Notes: generated by a model from the sequence alone, not told the origin. Numbered from the stretch's first letter, positions 1 through 7,378 are shown. The stretch is DNA of 7,378 bases from CAZWHE01 sp964633825 (GCA_964633825.1 CAZWHE010000182.1:1-7378); one strand, 5' to 3'. Program-made: numbers and translations.

Positions 1-2714
1 GGCTGATCGCGGCCTTTGCCGTGCTGGTCGTTGCAGGGGCGGCCGTCTTTGTCCTGGGCGATTGGGAAACGGAAGGTTCTGTTGAAGAAGCCGGCGTTTC
101 TTCATCCCCGTCGGACGCGGTTGCGGATCAGCCGGGCCGGGAGCTCTTGCCCAAAGTAAAAGAATCCGCCGCGGATCCGGCCGATCCGCCGGAAGACGAG
201 ATCGCCAGGGAAGCGGTCAAGCCGACCGGACTTTTCATCCCGGGCCGCGTAGCGGACAAGGCGACGGGCAAGCCGGTGACGGACTTCCATATCCGGCTCT
301 ACAGGGCCAGGCCGAAGGGGAAAAGGAAATCAGGGAAGTGGAAGCGGCTGTCGTCGGAGACGTTCCACAGCGCCGAGGGACGGTTCGACATGCCCCTCGA
401 TAAAGGTGGAACGTTCCTGATCAGGGTTTATTCTTCGCAATATCGCGACGCGAAGCGGGACAACATCGAGATCGCGGCCGGAGGCGAGCCGGAAGAAGTC
501 CTGTTCGAGCTCGAACGGGGGGCGAGCGTCTCAGGCCGGGTGGTCGAGGACGCCACGGGGCGGTCTCTCGCCGGCGTCGTCGTCGGGATCGAGTACAATA
601 CGATCGACCTCATCAAAAAGGGAGATGGAGAGCGCGCCGTCCATGCCGTGACCGATCACACGGGGAGCTTCCTGCTTCGGGGTTTGAAAGAGGATCAAAA
701 ACACAAGATCGGCGCCGTCCACACTGATTATGCCGAGGGATGGTTACAGATCGAGCCGGGCGATTCCGGCCCGGTCGAGATCCGCCTCGAGCCCGGGTAC
801 CGTGTCTACGGAACTGTGCGGGACGACAAGGGAAAGCTCTGCGCCGGCGCCTCGATCACGCTCAAGAGCAAGAAAGGTCCCTTGAACAGGTACGCCGAGA
901 CCGGATCGGACGGATCGTACCGCACCCCGCCGGCCCTTCCGGGAAAGGTCAATGTCGGGGCCGGGCCGCCCGGCGATAATGAAGACGCCTTCGACCTCAC
1001 TTCCGAATGGAAGCTCGCCGAGATCGAGGACGCCGACGTGAGGGTCGATTTCGGCCCCCTTCCCGAGCACTGTTCGTGGGTCGGAACTTTTTACGGGTAC
1101 GACGGAGAACCCCAGGCGGACGGCGTGGTCTTTCTTAACCGGAACTGGCGCACCCCCGACTATCAGCGGGATTTCTATGGGAACGATCATTATGGGGGGT
1201 GCGACGGGGAGGGGCGCTTCGAGCACAAGCGCCTCATGCCCGGCTCGTACATCATCACCTTGAGACTCTCCGACGGCAGGTGGGAGCAGCAGTGGAAGGC
1301 GACTTACTTCGAGCCCGGAGAGCAGCGCAAGGAGGATGTCCGCCTCGACCAGGCCGATGGAGCGGCTTGCGGCGAGATCCGGGGAGTCGTGGTCGATTCA
1401 CGGGCAGGCGGGCCGCCGGAAACAGACTTTGCCTATATCTATGCTTCTTGCGTCATTGCCGACAAGTACCGGAGCTTCAACGGCGATCTGGATGAGCAGG
1501 GCCGTTTTTACATCAAGAGACTCCCGCCCGGCACATACGACCTGCACCTCTATGCCAGGGGCTACCCTCCGAGATTTCTTTCCGGCATCGCCGTCAAGGA
1601 GGGCGAGATCAATGACGGAGTCCGGATCACGATCGAGCCGGGCGGGACCTTGCGGGTCCGCCTGGTCGGGTTCAAGGATTTCGAGAAATTCGATCTCCAC
1701 CTGCGCCGCGAGGGGGACAAAGTCCTCAACTACGGCACGAGGAAGATCGGCGACGACGGGACGTGGGAGATGGAACGCTCGGTTGAGTCCGGTCTTTGGA
1801 CCGTAACGGTCTCCATCGGCAAGGCCGGTCTTGCAGAGCGAAAAGCCACTGTCTTCGAGGGCGGGACCGTGGAAGCCCTGTTCGGTCCGGAAGACCTTGT
1901 TATCAGCAAGGGCACGGTCGCGATCACGGGAATCCTTGCCGATGCTGCCGGCGAACCGGTTCCCGGCGCCGAGCTTCGCTTCAGCGCCATGCAGGCATCC
2001 GGACCCGAGGAGGACTCGAAGTGGGTCGTCACCGACAGCAAAGGGCGGTTTCGCGTCGAGGAGTGCAAGCCGGGCTGCTGGGAAGTCACGATGGTGATGG
2101 AAGGCGGCTCGGAGGTCTATTTCCCGGAATTCAACATCCCCCGGGACCAGCCGGACCCCTTCGAACTGCGCCTGACCCTTCCCGCCGGCACGATAACAGG
2201 GATGCTCATCGATGACCTGACCGGCCAGTCAGTGGCGGCGCATTCAGAAAGGTGTCTGGTTTCGATCTGGAACAGAGAGGCGGAACGCTGGGTGTGCAAT
2301 GGCCAAGTCGGAAAAAACGCTTCGTTCAGCTTGCCCGGGATTCCGGCCGGTACGCACACCATCTCGGTGCGCGCCCCGGGGTTCGAGAGTTACTCCTCCG
2401 GCGCTTTCCGCCATCCCGGCGCGGGCAGCATCGATCTGGGCGTGATCCGCCTGAAGCGATGCGGCGTGCTCGTCCTCGATGTCAAAGACCCGGCGGGGCT
2501 TCCTGTCACCGAATTCAAAATGTTCTGCAACGGAGACTATGTCTACCCCTACATGCGCCGCCGCCAAGAGGATGGAAAATATCTCTGCAATCGATTGCCT
2601 CTGGGCGACCTGGTGATTCAGATCTCGGCAGAAGGGTTCTCGACGGCCACCCAAAAAATCACCCTCGAAGCGGGCCGCCCGGAAGAGGCGAGTGTCGTGC
2701 TGGAGCGGGAGTGA
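1..2714 (+). CDS. Membrane-anchored protein with about nine carboxypeptidase-regulatory-like repeats; 5'-partial, probable tail of an ECF sigma fusion
   Basis: The frame is open from the first complete codon (base 3) to TGA at 2712-2714. A GTG at 21 could be read as a start, but it lies inside a hydrophobic run (LIAAFAVLVVAGAAVFVLG, bases 3-59), so the gene most likely enters from upstream. After this membrane helix comes an acidic linker of about 55 residues, then roughly nine beta-sandwich units of 85-100 residues. Numbered from the GTG, they begin near residues 70, 168, 260, 349, 450, 541, 633, 722 and 812. Typical unit signatures are a G-x-V/L strand followed by D-x-x-G-x-P, then D-x-x-G-x-F, then P-G-x-Y/H and a G-F/Y turn (for example RLPPGTYDLHLYARGY). 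These match the CarboxypepD_reg/CNA-B-like fold, which is a binding or structural fold and not a peptidase. The acidic side of the helix suggests the repeats are outside the membrane. The layout parallels the next gene, so the missing N terminus is probably a sigma domain (inference). Ligand unknown. Confidence 0.88.
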   Translation, partial: LIAAFAVLVVAGAAVFVLGDWETEGSVEEAGVSSSPSDAVADQPGRELLPKVKESAADPADPPEDEIAREAVKPTGLFIPGRVADKATGKPVTDFHIRLYRARPKGKRKSGKWKRLSSETFHSAEGRFDMPLDKGGTFLIRVYSSQYRDAKRDNIEIAAGGEPEEVLFELERGASVSGRVVEDATGRSLAGVVVGIEYNTIDLIKKGDGERAVHAVTDHTGSFLLRGLKEDQKHKIGAVHTDYAEGWLQIEPGDSGPVEIRLEPGYRVYGTVRDDKGKLCAGASITLKSKKGPLNRYAETGSDGSYRTPPALPGKVNVGAGPPGDNEDAFDLTSEWKLAEIEDADVRVDFGPLPEHCSWVGTFYGYDGEPQADGVVFLNRNWRTPDYQRDFYGNDHYGGCDGEGRFEHKRLMPGSYIITLRLSDGRWEQQWKATYFEPGEQRKEDVRLDQADGAACGEIRGVVVDSRAGGPPETDFAYIYASCVIADKYRSFNGDLDEQGRFYIKRLPPGTYDLHLYARGYPPRFLSGIAVKEGEINDGVRITIEPGGTLRVRLVGFKDFEKFDLHLRREGDKVLNYGTRKIGDDGTWEMERSVESGLWTVTVSIGKAGLAERKATVFEGGTVEALFGPEDLVISKGTVAITGILADAAGEPVPGAELRFSAMQASGPEEDSKWVVTDSKGRFRVEECKPGCWEVTMVMEGGSEVYFPEFNIPRDQPDPFELRLTLPAGTITGMLIDDLTGQSVAAHSERCLVSIWNREAERWVCNGQVGKNASFSLPGIPAGTHTISVRAPGFESYSSGAFRHPGAGSIDLGVIRLKRCGVLVLDVKDPAGLPVTEFKMFCNGDYVYPYMRRRQEDGKYLCNRLPLGDLVIQISAEGFSTATQKITLEAGRPEEASVVLERE

Positions 2715-2897
2715 GCGGGATCGGGATGCGGCGTATTCTTTTAGGCGGATTTATCGCATAGTGCGGCCTTGATCAATAAACCGGCTCAAAATCGCTGACT
2801 TTCTTGAAGCAAAACCCCCTCTCGCGGGATTACTCTTTATGAGAAGAGAGTACGGCTTTGCCTTCCAGGGTGCTCCGGAAGTCAGGTACGTGGCGCA
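2715..2897 (+). other. Intergenic spacer between the two large genes
   Basis: This 183-base gap follows the stop of the first gene and precedes the ATG of the sigma fusion. I see no convincing -35/-10 pair and no GC-rich hairpin followed by a T run, so I cannot say whether the two genes are co-transcribed. The frame of the downstream gene is closed by TGA at 2805-2807, and no ATG, GTG or TTG lies in that frame before 2898, which fixes the downstream start. A short imperfect hairpin (TACTCTT at 2831-2837 against AAGAGAGTA at 2844-2852, two-base bulge) surrounds the ATG of the possible leader ORF. Confidence 0.6.
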
Positions 2898-2901
2898 ATG
2901 A
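2839..2901 (+). CDS. Possible 20-codon leader ORF overlapping the sigma gene start
   Basis: ATG at 2839 opens a 20-codon frame (MRREYGFAFQGAPEVRYVAQ) that ends with TGA at 2899-2901. The stop overlaps the sigma gene start as ATGA, the usual arrangement for translational coupling. Against it, there is no good Shine-Dalgarno sequence (only a GGGA at 2826-2829), the peptide matches no family I know, and an ORF this short is common by chance. The downstream gene also has only a weak ribosome site (AGGT at 2884-2887, about ten bases before ATG), which would fit coupling. Speculative. Confidence 0.2.
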   Translation: MRREYGFAFQGAPEVRYVAQ

Positions 2902-5900
2902 CCTCGGATTCTACAAGACCCGCTCCCGAGAAACCGGAGGAGCTCCTCGCACACGCCGACTTTGTCCGCGGACTGGCGCGCCGCCTTGTCGCGGATGATC
3001 AGAAGGCGGATGATGTGTCGCAGGAGGCTTTGATAGCGGCGCTGGAACATCCGCCCGCCGGCAGCCAGTCGCCCCGCGCATGGCTCGCCAGGGTCATCAG
3101 GAATTTCATCAACAGGCTTCATCGGGCGGAGCAGCGCCGCGCCAAGCGGGAAAAGTCGGTCGCCGGAAAAAACGAAGTCCCCTCGACAGCCGAGATCATC
3201 GAGCGCGAGGAAACTCGGCTGCGCGTTGTCGAAGAAGTGCTCGGTCTCGATGAACCCTACCGCTCGGCAATCATCCTCAAGTTCTACGAAAATCTTGATT
3301 CTCATCAAGCCGCCGGGCGCTTGAAGATTCCGGCCGCCACCTTCCGGACCCGCCTGAGGCGCGGTCTCGAAAAACTCCGCGCCCGGTTGGACAAAGCCTT
3401 CGGCGGCGATCGGAGCGCCTGGTGTCTGGCGCTGGCGCCGCTTGCGGGGGTGTCCTTGAAAATCAATGCCGTCACAACCGCAGGGACGGTGGCAGGCACA
3501 TCGGCCGCTGCAGGCGCTGGTATGACTTCCGCCCTTCAGTCCAAATTGGTCGGAGTTTTGGCCATGTCCGTCAAAATGAAAGCTCTTGCTGCCGCGATCT
3601 TACTGCTCGGCACCACGACCGTACTGTTTCTCATATCGGAAATGAAACCCGACGGATCGCAGGGAAATGACGAATGTTATGGATCTGCCGATATGTCTCA
3701 ATCTGTTCTAAAGGATCCGTCCGTGATAGAAGACGATCCGACAGGTGAGACACCGGCTATCGATTTGAAAACAACGTTGGGTCGCGAAAGGCTCCTTCCT
3801 GGTGAAGGGAATACGGTTGCAGTACACGGGCGTGTTCTGGACGAGAACATGGAACCTCTCGAGGGAGCCAGGGTTCGGATGGGTCATCGGAATTGGACCC
3901 GTTCGTCTACGTTGATTCATGTGTGGAGAGAAGGCATAAAGTGGGAAGATGAGGAAATAGAGACGATTGCCGATGGATCTTTCAAGTTGTTGATAGAGAA
4001 AAACCGCCTGCCTTTCACTTTCCTTGACGTTTTGAAGGAAGGGTACAATCTCTTCTGGCCTATCGCTCTCGCCAAGGCTACACGGCAGAAGGAGGGACGA
4101 TCTTTTCTGGATGACATCGTTCTTCCCCGAACCCTTCTCATTCGGGGTCGGGTGGTTGATGACCAGGGCAGACCGGTGGCTGCATGCCGGGTGGGGTCCG
4201 GCACGCTCCCCAAGGAGAACCAATCCCATCTCAACGTGAGAACCGATGATCAGGGAGTATTTCATCTTCCTATCAGCGAGATGAGGAAGGTGTATGTCAC
4301 TGCCTATCTGAAAGGCTATGGATGGAGCATATTGGACAGGCGGGTCACACCCGGTTCGGGAGCGGATGCGCCCAACGTAACCGTGGTTCTTAAACAGTGC
4401 GAAGCCATTTCAGGAACCGTCTTTGATGGAGACGGCACTCCGGCGGAAGGCTTGGAGGTTCACGCCAATACTCAAATCAGGGGCATGAATTACAGAATAC
4501 ACTTGAGTGGGCGGACGGACGAGAATGGTTATTTCCGATTTTTTCCCGCACCGGAAGGCGAATACACGATCCTGGCGGAAATACCGGGAAGCTATGAAGT
4601 CCGCGACAAGGAGCATTGGCTGCACCTGGTCCTTGCAGAGAAGGTCCGGGCCGGGATCGATGGACTTTCCCTATGCCTGCCGCCCCTGGCCGGCTTTGTG
4701 ATCGAGCTTGTGAACGAGGCCGGAGAACCCGTTCTGAAACCGGGCAACCTCCACTTCCGACGGCGGAAAGATGACCCCGGCTACGATCCTGAAGCACCCG
4801 ATTGGAGCAGGGAATGGGATTTGTGGAGAAAAGAGGTAAGCCTGGGGCCGGGCATCTTTGGGTATCCCCGCATCCAAAAAGGCTTGTACGACATCAGGGT
4901 TTGGCACAGGAACTATCCGTCTCAGACCATCGAGAGAGTAGAGATCCCGGACGCCATGACCGAGGTCCGGGTGAAGGTCACTCTTCAGACGATGCAGCTC
5001 ATCCGGGGAAAGGTTTTTCAACCGGATGGTACGCCGGCCCAGGGGGTCAAAGTTCTCTGCGAGAGGAGCACATCATATCCATCCGATCCTCGATGGCCTG
5101 AAGCGCCCTTCACAGCATACGGACTTCGCAGACGTTCTGAGCGCCTTAAAGGGGAAATTGTGACAACAGATGAAAGCGGTGCTTTCGAGTTCCGCTTGAG
5201 CGCAAGATCCTCATATCCAAGGAATATCTATCACCTTTATGCTGTTGTCGATGATCGTGAGATTCCAATGACGCAACCGATCGAGCTCAATCGAGAACAT
5301 CCCCAAGAAGAAGTAGAGTTCATATTACCCGGCCCTGATTGTATAACGGGTCGGATCGAGGGAAGGATTCAGGACAGTAGAGGGCGGGCCCTGGCGAATG
5401 CGTTAGTGGTGGCATGGGACGGAGAGGATTGCTTCTGCCGGGTCCGTTCCGACGAAGAGGGGCGATTCACCATCGCCGGGCTCTCTGACGGCCGATACAT
5501 TGTAGATGGTAGAGCTCTCACCGGCGCATCTCTGGATGAGCAGCGTTTCGGTGATGAGAAAAGCCTGCGTCGAGGTGCAGAGAATCTAGACAAAGTGAAC
5601 CCTTTCAATGCCACAGTCCAGGGCGGTAGGACGACCCATCTCGATTTGATTGTTCAAGACCCTTGGAACGGTGTTATTCGCGGACGAATCTTATGCGAGA
5701 GCCGATCGCTTCCCAAGGAGTTGGAAGTCTCCCTCATCTGTCTCGATGAGAATGGCAGGCATAAAGAATATGACAGCGAATTCGAGAAGCCTGCGGCAGG
5801 GGATCTCTTTTCTTGGAATTGGAACTATCAATGCCGGAAGGATATCGATCCCCGGCATGATTGGTTCCATTTTCAAGACCTGAAGGCGGGTCGATACGGT

Positions 5901-6554
5901 GTTGGGGTGAAACTATCAAGTTATTATGACTTTTATATTTCCAACCGAACAGTAGGAGCGGTCGAGCTTGCTCTCGAAGCTTCGGAAAACCGTGAAATAG
6001 ACCTCTGTGTGAACCTTGCTTCCATCCAGGGTGAGGTGCGCGCACGAGAGACAAGAGAACCGATATTCGGCGCACTGGTACACCTTTTCCGTGAAAAAAA
6101 CTCGTTGGGCAAGTATCGGGGTATGGGAGTGTGTTTCAAGACAAACAAGGACGGCACGTTCTTTGATGATCTGATTCCATCCGGGGAATACGACATCAGC
6201 ATCAGGCACGATCGATACGCTACAATGAAAAAGAAGGGATACAATCTACCGGCCGGGGGACATCTGGATGGATTGGTTCTCCATCTGGAAGCGCCGTGCA
6301 TGCTGAAAGGAATCGTGAAGGTTCCGCTGAATGCGGGTGAAAAAGCACCTTATCGGTCTGTTAGGGTGCAACCGGAAGCTTGGGAGGGTTTATACACGTA
6401 TGCGGACATGGCGGATGACGGCTCCTTTACGGCCACGCACCTGCCTTCCGGTTCGGCGAAGCTGATTGTACGTTGCCGGGGGAGGGAAACGATCACGCGG
6501 ATAGTGAACCTGCCCCAGCAGGAAGAAGAAGAACTGATTATAACGATATTCTGA
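2898..6554 (+). CDS. Membrane-tethered ECF sigma-70 factor fused to an ectodomain of about nine carboxypeptidase-regulatory-like repeats
   Basis: Complete gene of 1218 residues; ATG 2898 is the first start after an in-frame stop. Residues 17-85 fit sigma region 2 (FVRGLARRLV, ADDVSQEAL, RAWLARVIRNF), and residues 107-167 fit region 4 with a helix-turn-helix (HQAAGRLKIPAATFRTRLRR). Residues 171-225 are a Gly/Ala-rich connector. Residues 229-246 (ALAAAILLLGTTTVLFLI) form one membrane helix, with Lys226 and Lys228 before it and acidic residues after it. This predicts the sigma domain in the cytoplasm and the C terminus outside. After a polar acidic linker (247-305), beta-sandwich units begin near residues 306, 412, 502, 599, 699, 816, 923, 1041 and 1134. 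Several carry the G-x-Y signature (IPSGEYDISIRHDRY, LKAGRYGVGV). A free ECF sigma factor is usually about 160-200 residues, so some 1000 residues are additional. Likely role: transcription initiation controlled directly by an extracytoplasmic sensor, perhaps by proteolytic release (inference). No separate anti-sigma gene is visible. Target promoters and ligand unknown. Confidence 0.92.
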   Translation: MTSDSTRPAPEKPEELLAHADFVRGLARRLVADDQKADDVSQEALIAALEHPPAGSQSPRAWLARVIRNFINRLHRAEQRRAKREKSVAGKNEVPSTAEIIEREETRLRVVEEVLGLDEPYRSAIILKFYENLDSHQAAGRLKIPAATFRTRLRRGLEKLRARLDKAFGGDRSAWCLALAPLAGVSLKINAVTTAGTVAGTSAAAGAGMTSALQSKLVGVLAMSVKMKALAAAILLLGTTTVLFLISEMKPDGSQGNDECYGSADMSQSVLKDPSVIEDDPTGETPAIDLKTTLGRERLLPGEGNTVAVHGRVLDENMEPLEGARVRMGHRNWTRSSTLIHVWREGIKWEDEEIETIADGSFKLLIEKNRLPFTFLDVLKEGYNLFWPIALAKATRQKEGRSFLDDIVLPRTLLIRGRVVDDQGRPVAACRVGSGTLPKENQSHLNVRTDDQGVFHLPISEMRKVYVTAYLKGYGWSILDRRVTPGSGADAPNVTVVLKQCEAISGTVFDGDGTPAEGLEVHANTQIRGMNYRIHLSGRTDENGYFRFFPAPEGEYTILAEIPGSYEVRDKEHWLHLVLAEKVRAGIDGLSLCLPPLAGFVIELVNEAGEPVLKPGNLHFRRRKDDPGYDPEAPDWSREWDLWRKEVSLGPGIFGYPRIQKGLYDIRVWHRNYPSQTIERVEIPDAMTEVRVKVTLQTMQLIRGKVFQPDGTPAQGVKVLCERSTSYPSDPRWPEAPFTAYGLRRRSERLKGEIVTTDESGAFEFRLSARSSYPRNIYHLYAVVDDREIPMTQPIELNREHPQEEVEFILPGPDCITGRIEGRIQDSRGRALANALVVAWDGEDCFCRVRSDEEGRFTIAGLSDGRYIVDGRALTGASLDEQRFGDEKSLRRGAENLDKVNPFNATVQGGRTTHLDLIVQDPWNGVIRGRILCESRSLPKELEVSLICLDENGRHKEYDSEFEKPAAGDLFSWNWNYQCRKDIDPRHDWFHFQDLKAGRYGVGVKLSSYYDFYISNRTVGAVELALEASENREIDLCVNLASIQGEVRARETREPIFGALVHLFREKNSLGKYRGMGVCFKTNKDGTFFDDLIPSGEYDISIRHDRYATMKKKGYNLPAGGHLDGLVLHLEAPCMLKGIVKVPLNAGEKAPYRSVRVQPEAWEGLYTYADMADDGSFTATHLPSGSAKLIVRCRGRETITRIVNLPQQEEEELIITIF

Positions 6555-6587
6555 TGTTGTTGATCGAAATGCAATGAACCAAGCTGG

Positions 6588-6596
6588 AAGTAGGTG
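6588..6596 (+). promoter_or_regulatory. Strong ribosome binding site for the LolA-fold gene
   Basis: AAGTAGGTG differs by one base from AAGGAGGTG, the full complement of the usual 16S rRNA 3' end, and sits five bases before ATG 6602. It selects that ATG over the internal ATGs at 6641 and 6650, which would cut into the signal peptide. It also suggests the gene is translated independently of the sigma gene that ends 47 bases upstream. Confidence 0.6.
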
Positions 6597-6601
6597 TTTT
6601 C

Positions 6602-7378
6602 ATGGGAATTAATATTATTTCGAGGTGTGCTTTCTGTTGCATGATCACGATGTTCTTTTCTTTCTTTCCAGCGTCAGCGCAAGAAAGCAGGACTACAAAC
6701 GAGATATTCCAGGACGATCCTGAAGCGCGCGCCCTATACGACAAGATGGTCGAAACCATGCGCGAGGCTGATTCGCTGTCGTGGGTGAGTGAGTATTGGT
6801 GGGAAGCGCGTGGGAGAGAGATCGGCCACTGCACATACAAGATCTGGCTGAAGAAACCCAACTATGCAAGGATGGAGGCGACGCGCAAAGGCACGAAAAA
6901 AATCAAGGGAATCCTGGTGGGGGACGGCGAAAATTTCTGGACCTATTGGCCTGGCGGCAAACCACGATATGGTTGGGAAACAGCGGGGAAGTATGGGGAA
7001 GAGTACCAGAAACACCGCATGACATCTTATATGAAAGAGCCCGCCCCGGAAGGCAGACATTCCATCGGTCATAAGGCAGGAGACCTGGGCGCCGGTATGT
7101 CGATGACGATCATCGATCCCAGCACTTTCCATGGCTATACCGACTCGCTTCAACCCTATCTGGACGGAGTCCGGAGCATGGGCATGGAAAAGGTGGGCCG
7201 CGAGAAGTGCGACCTGATCGAGGTGAGCTTCATGAAACACCAGAGGAGCTGGTATCTCTGGCTTTCTCGAAAGGATCACCTTCCCCGTAAGCTGAAAGCA
7301 ATCATCCGTGTCAGTTATGACATCACAATGCATGAGTTGTGGTCTGAAATTTATATCTATCGCAAGATTTCTAACGAC
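6602..7378 (+). CDS. Secreted LolA-fold protein, DUF2092-like; 3'-partial
   Basis: ATG 6602 opens a frame that stays open through 259 codons to the window end, so the 3' end is missing. An in-frame TGA at 6575-6577 and a near-consensus ribosome site support this start. Residues 1-26 look like a Sec signal peptide: a hydrophobic stretch ending PASA, with cleavage likely before Gln27. The mature part begins with DDPEARALYDKM (38-49). It continues with a KKPNYARME strand (84-92), DGENFWTYWP (108-117), VGREKCDLIEV (198-208) and SWYLWLSRKDHLPRKL (216-231). This order (DP-x-A-x-x-L-x-x-M, R/K-P-x-x-x-R, DG-x-x-x-W-x-Y, W-x-L-W-L...LPRKL) matches my recollection of DUF2092 proteins, which share the LolA/LppX beta fold that cups lipid or lipoprotein acyl chains. 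It is expected in the periplasm. It follows the sigma fusion by 47 bases on the same strand, so co-transcription is plausible. Its specific function is not known; a lipid-binding or sensing partner is inference. Confidence 0.85.
   Translation, partial: MGINIISRCAFCCMITMFFSFFPASAQESRTTNEIFQDDPEARALYDKMVETMREADSLSWVSEYWWEARGREIGHCTYKIWLKKPNYARMEATRKGTKKIKGILVGDGENFWTYWPGGKPRYGWETAGKYGEEYQKHRMTSYMKEPAPEGRHSIGHKAGDLGAGMSMTIIDPSTFHGYTDSLQPYLDGVRSMGMEKVGREKCDLIEVSFMKHQRSWYLWLSRKDHLPRKLKAIIRVSYDITMHELWSEIYIYRKISND

Noticed and set aside
2726..2759. Inverted repeat ATGCG...CGCAT after the first gene as a possible terminator
   Set aside because: Only five base pairs with a loop of about 24 bases and no following T run.
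2804..2840. TTGAAG and TACTCT as a sigma-70-type promoter before the sigma gene
   Set aside because: Spacing of about 21 bases is too long and both boxes match poorly.
2751..3308. 185-codon open frame on the minus strand across the spacer and the sigma domain
   Set aside because: It lies opposite the strongly supported sigma region, shows no recognisable domain, and long antisense frames are expected in GC-rich coding DNA.
1..6554. Reading the repeats as carboxypeptidases
   Set aside because: The family name comes from a regulatory domain of metallocarboxypeptidases; no zinc-binding or catalytic peptidase domain is visible in either protein.
6554..6577. Seven-codon ORF (MLLIEMQ) whose ATG overlaps the sigma gene stop
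   Set aside because: Too short to support, no ribosome site of its own, and the next gene has a strong one.
6734..7333. 199-codon open frame on the minus strand
   Set aside because: It lies opposite the LolA-fold gene, which has a signal peptide, a ribosome site and family motifs; the antisense product resembles nothing known to me.

Overview
The window holds three co-directional plus-strand genes that together look like an envelope-sensing and signalling locus. No rRNA, tRNA, mobile element, CRISPR array or clear intrinsic terminator was seen. Two genes run off the ends: the first lacks its 5' end and the third its 3' end. Sampled 60-base lines vary from about 37% to 70% G+C. Giant ECF-type sigma factors with a membrane anchor and carboxypeptidase-regulatory-like ectodomains suggest Planctomycetota or a nearby phylum. 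That placement is inferred from family knowledge and not shown by a marker gene.

Region 1-2714 is the C-terminal part of a large protein: a membrane segment at the very start, an acidic linker, then about nine beta-sandwich repeats. Region 2715-2897 is a short intergenic spacer with a possible 20-codon leader ORF. Region 2898-6554 encodes a complete 1218-residue protein. It has an ECF sigma-70 factor at the N terminus, a Gly/Ala-rich connector, one membrane helix, an acidic linker and again about nine beta-sandwich repeats. Region 6602-7378 encodes a secreted LolA-fold protein of the DUF2092 type, cut by the window end.

The first gene has the same layout as the part of the second gene from its membrane helix onward, so it is probably the tail of a second sigma fusion whose sigma domain lies upstream of the window. 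A working model is that the ectodomains sense something in the periplasm or at the cell surface while the sigma domain is held at the membrane and released on signal. The LolA-fold protein 47 bases downstream could be a partner, by analogy with the LolA-like fold of RseB in the sigma-E pathway. The domain layouts are read from the sequence; the signalling model is inference.
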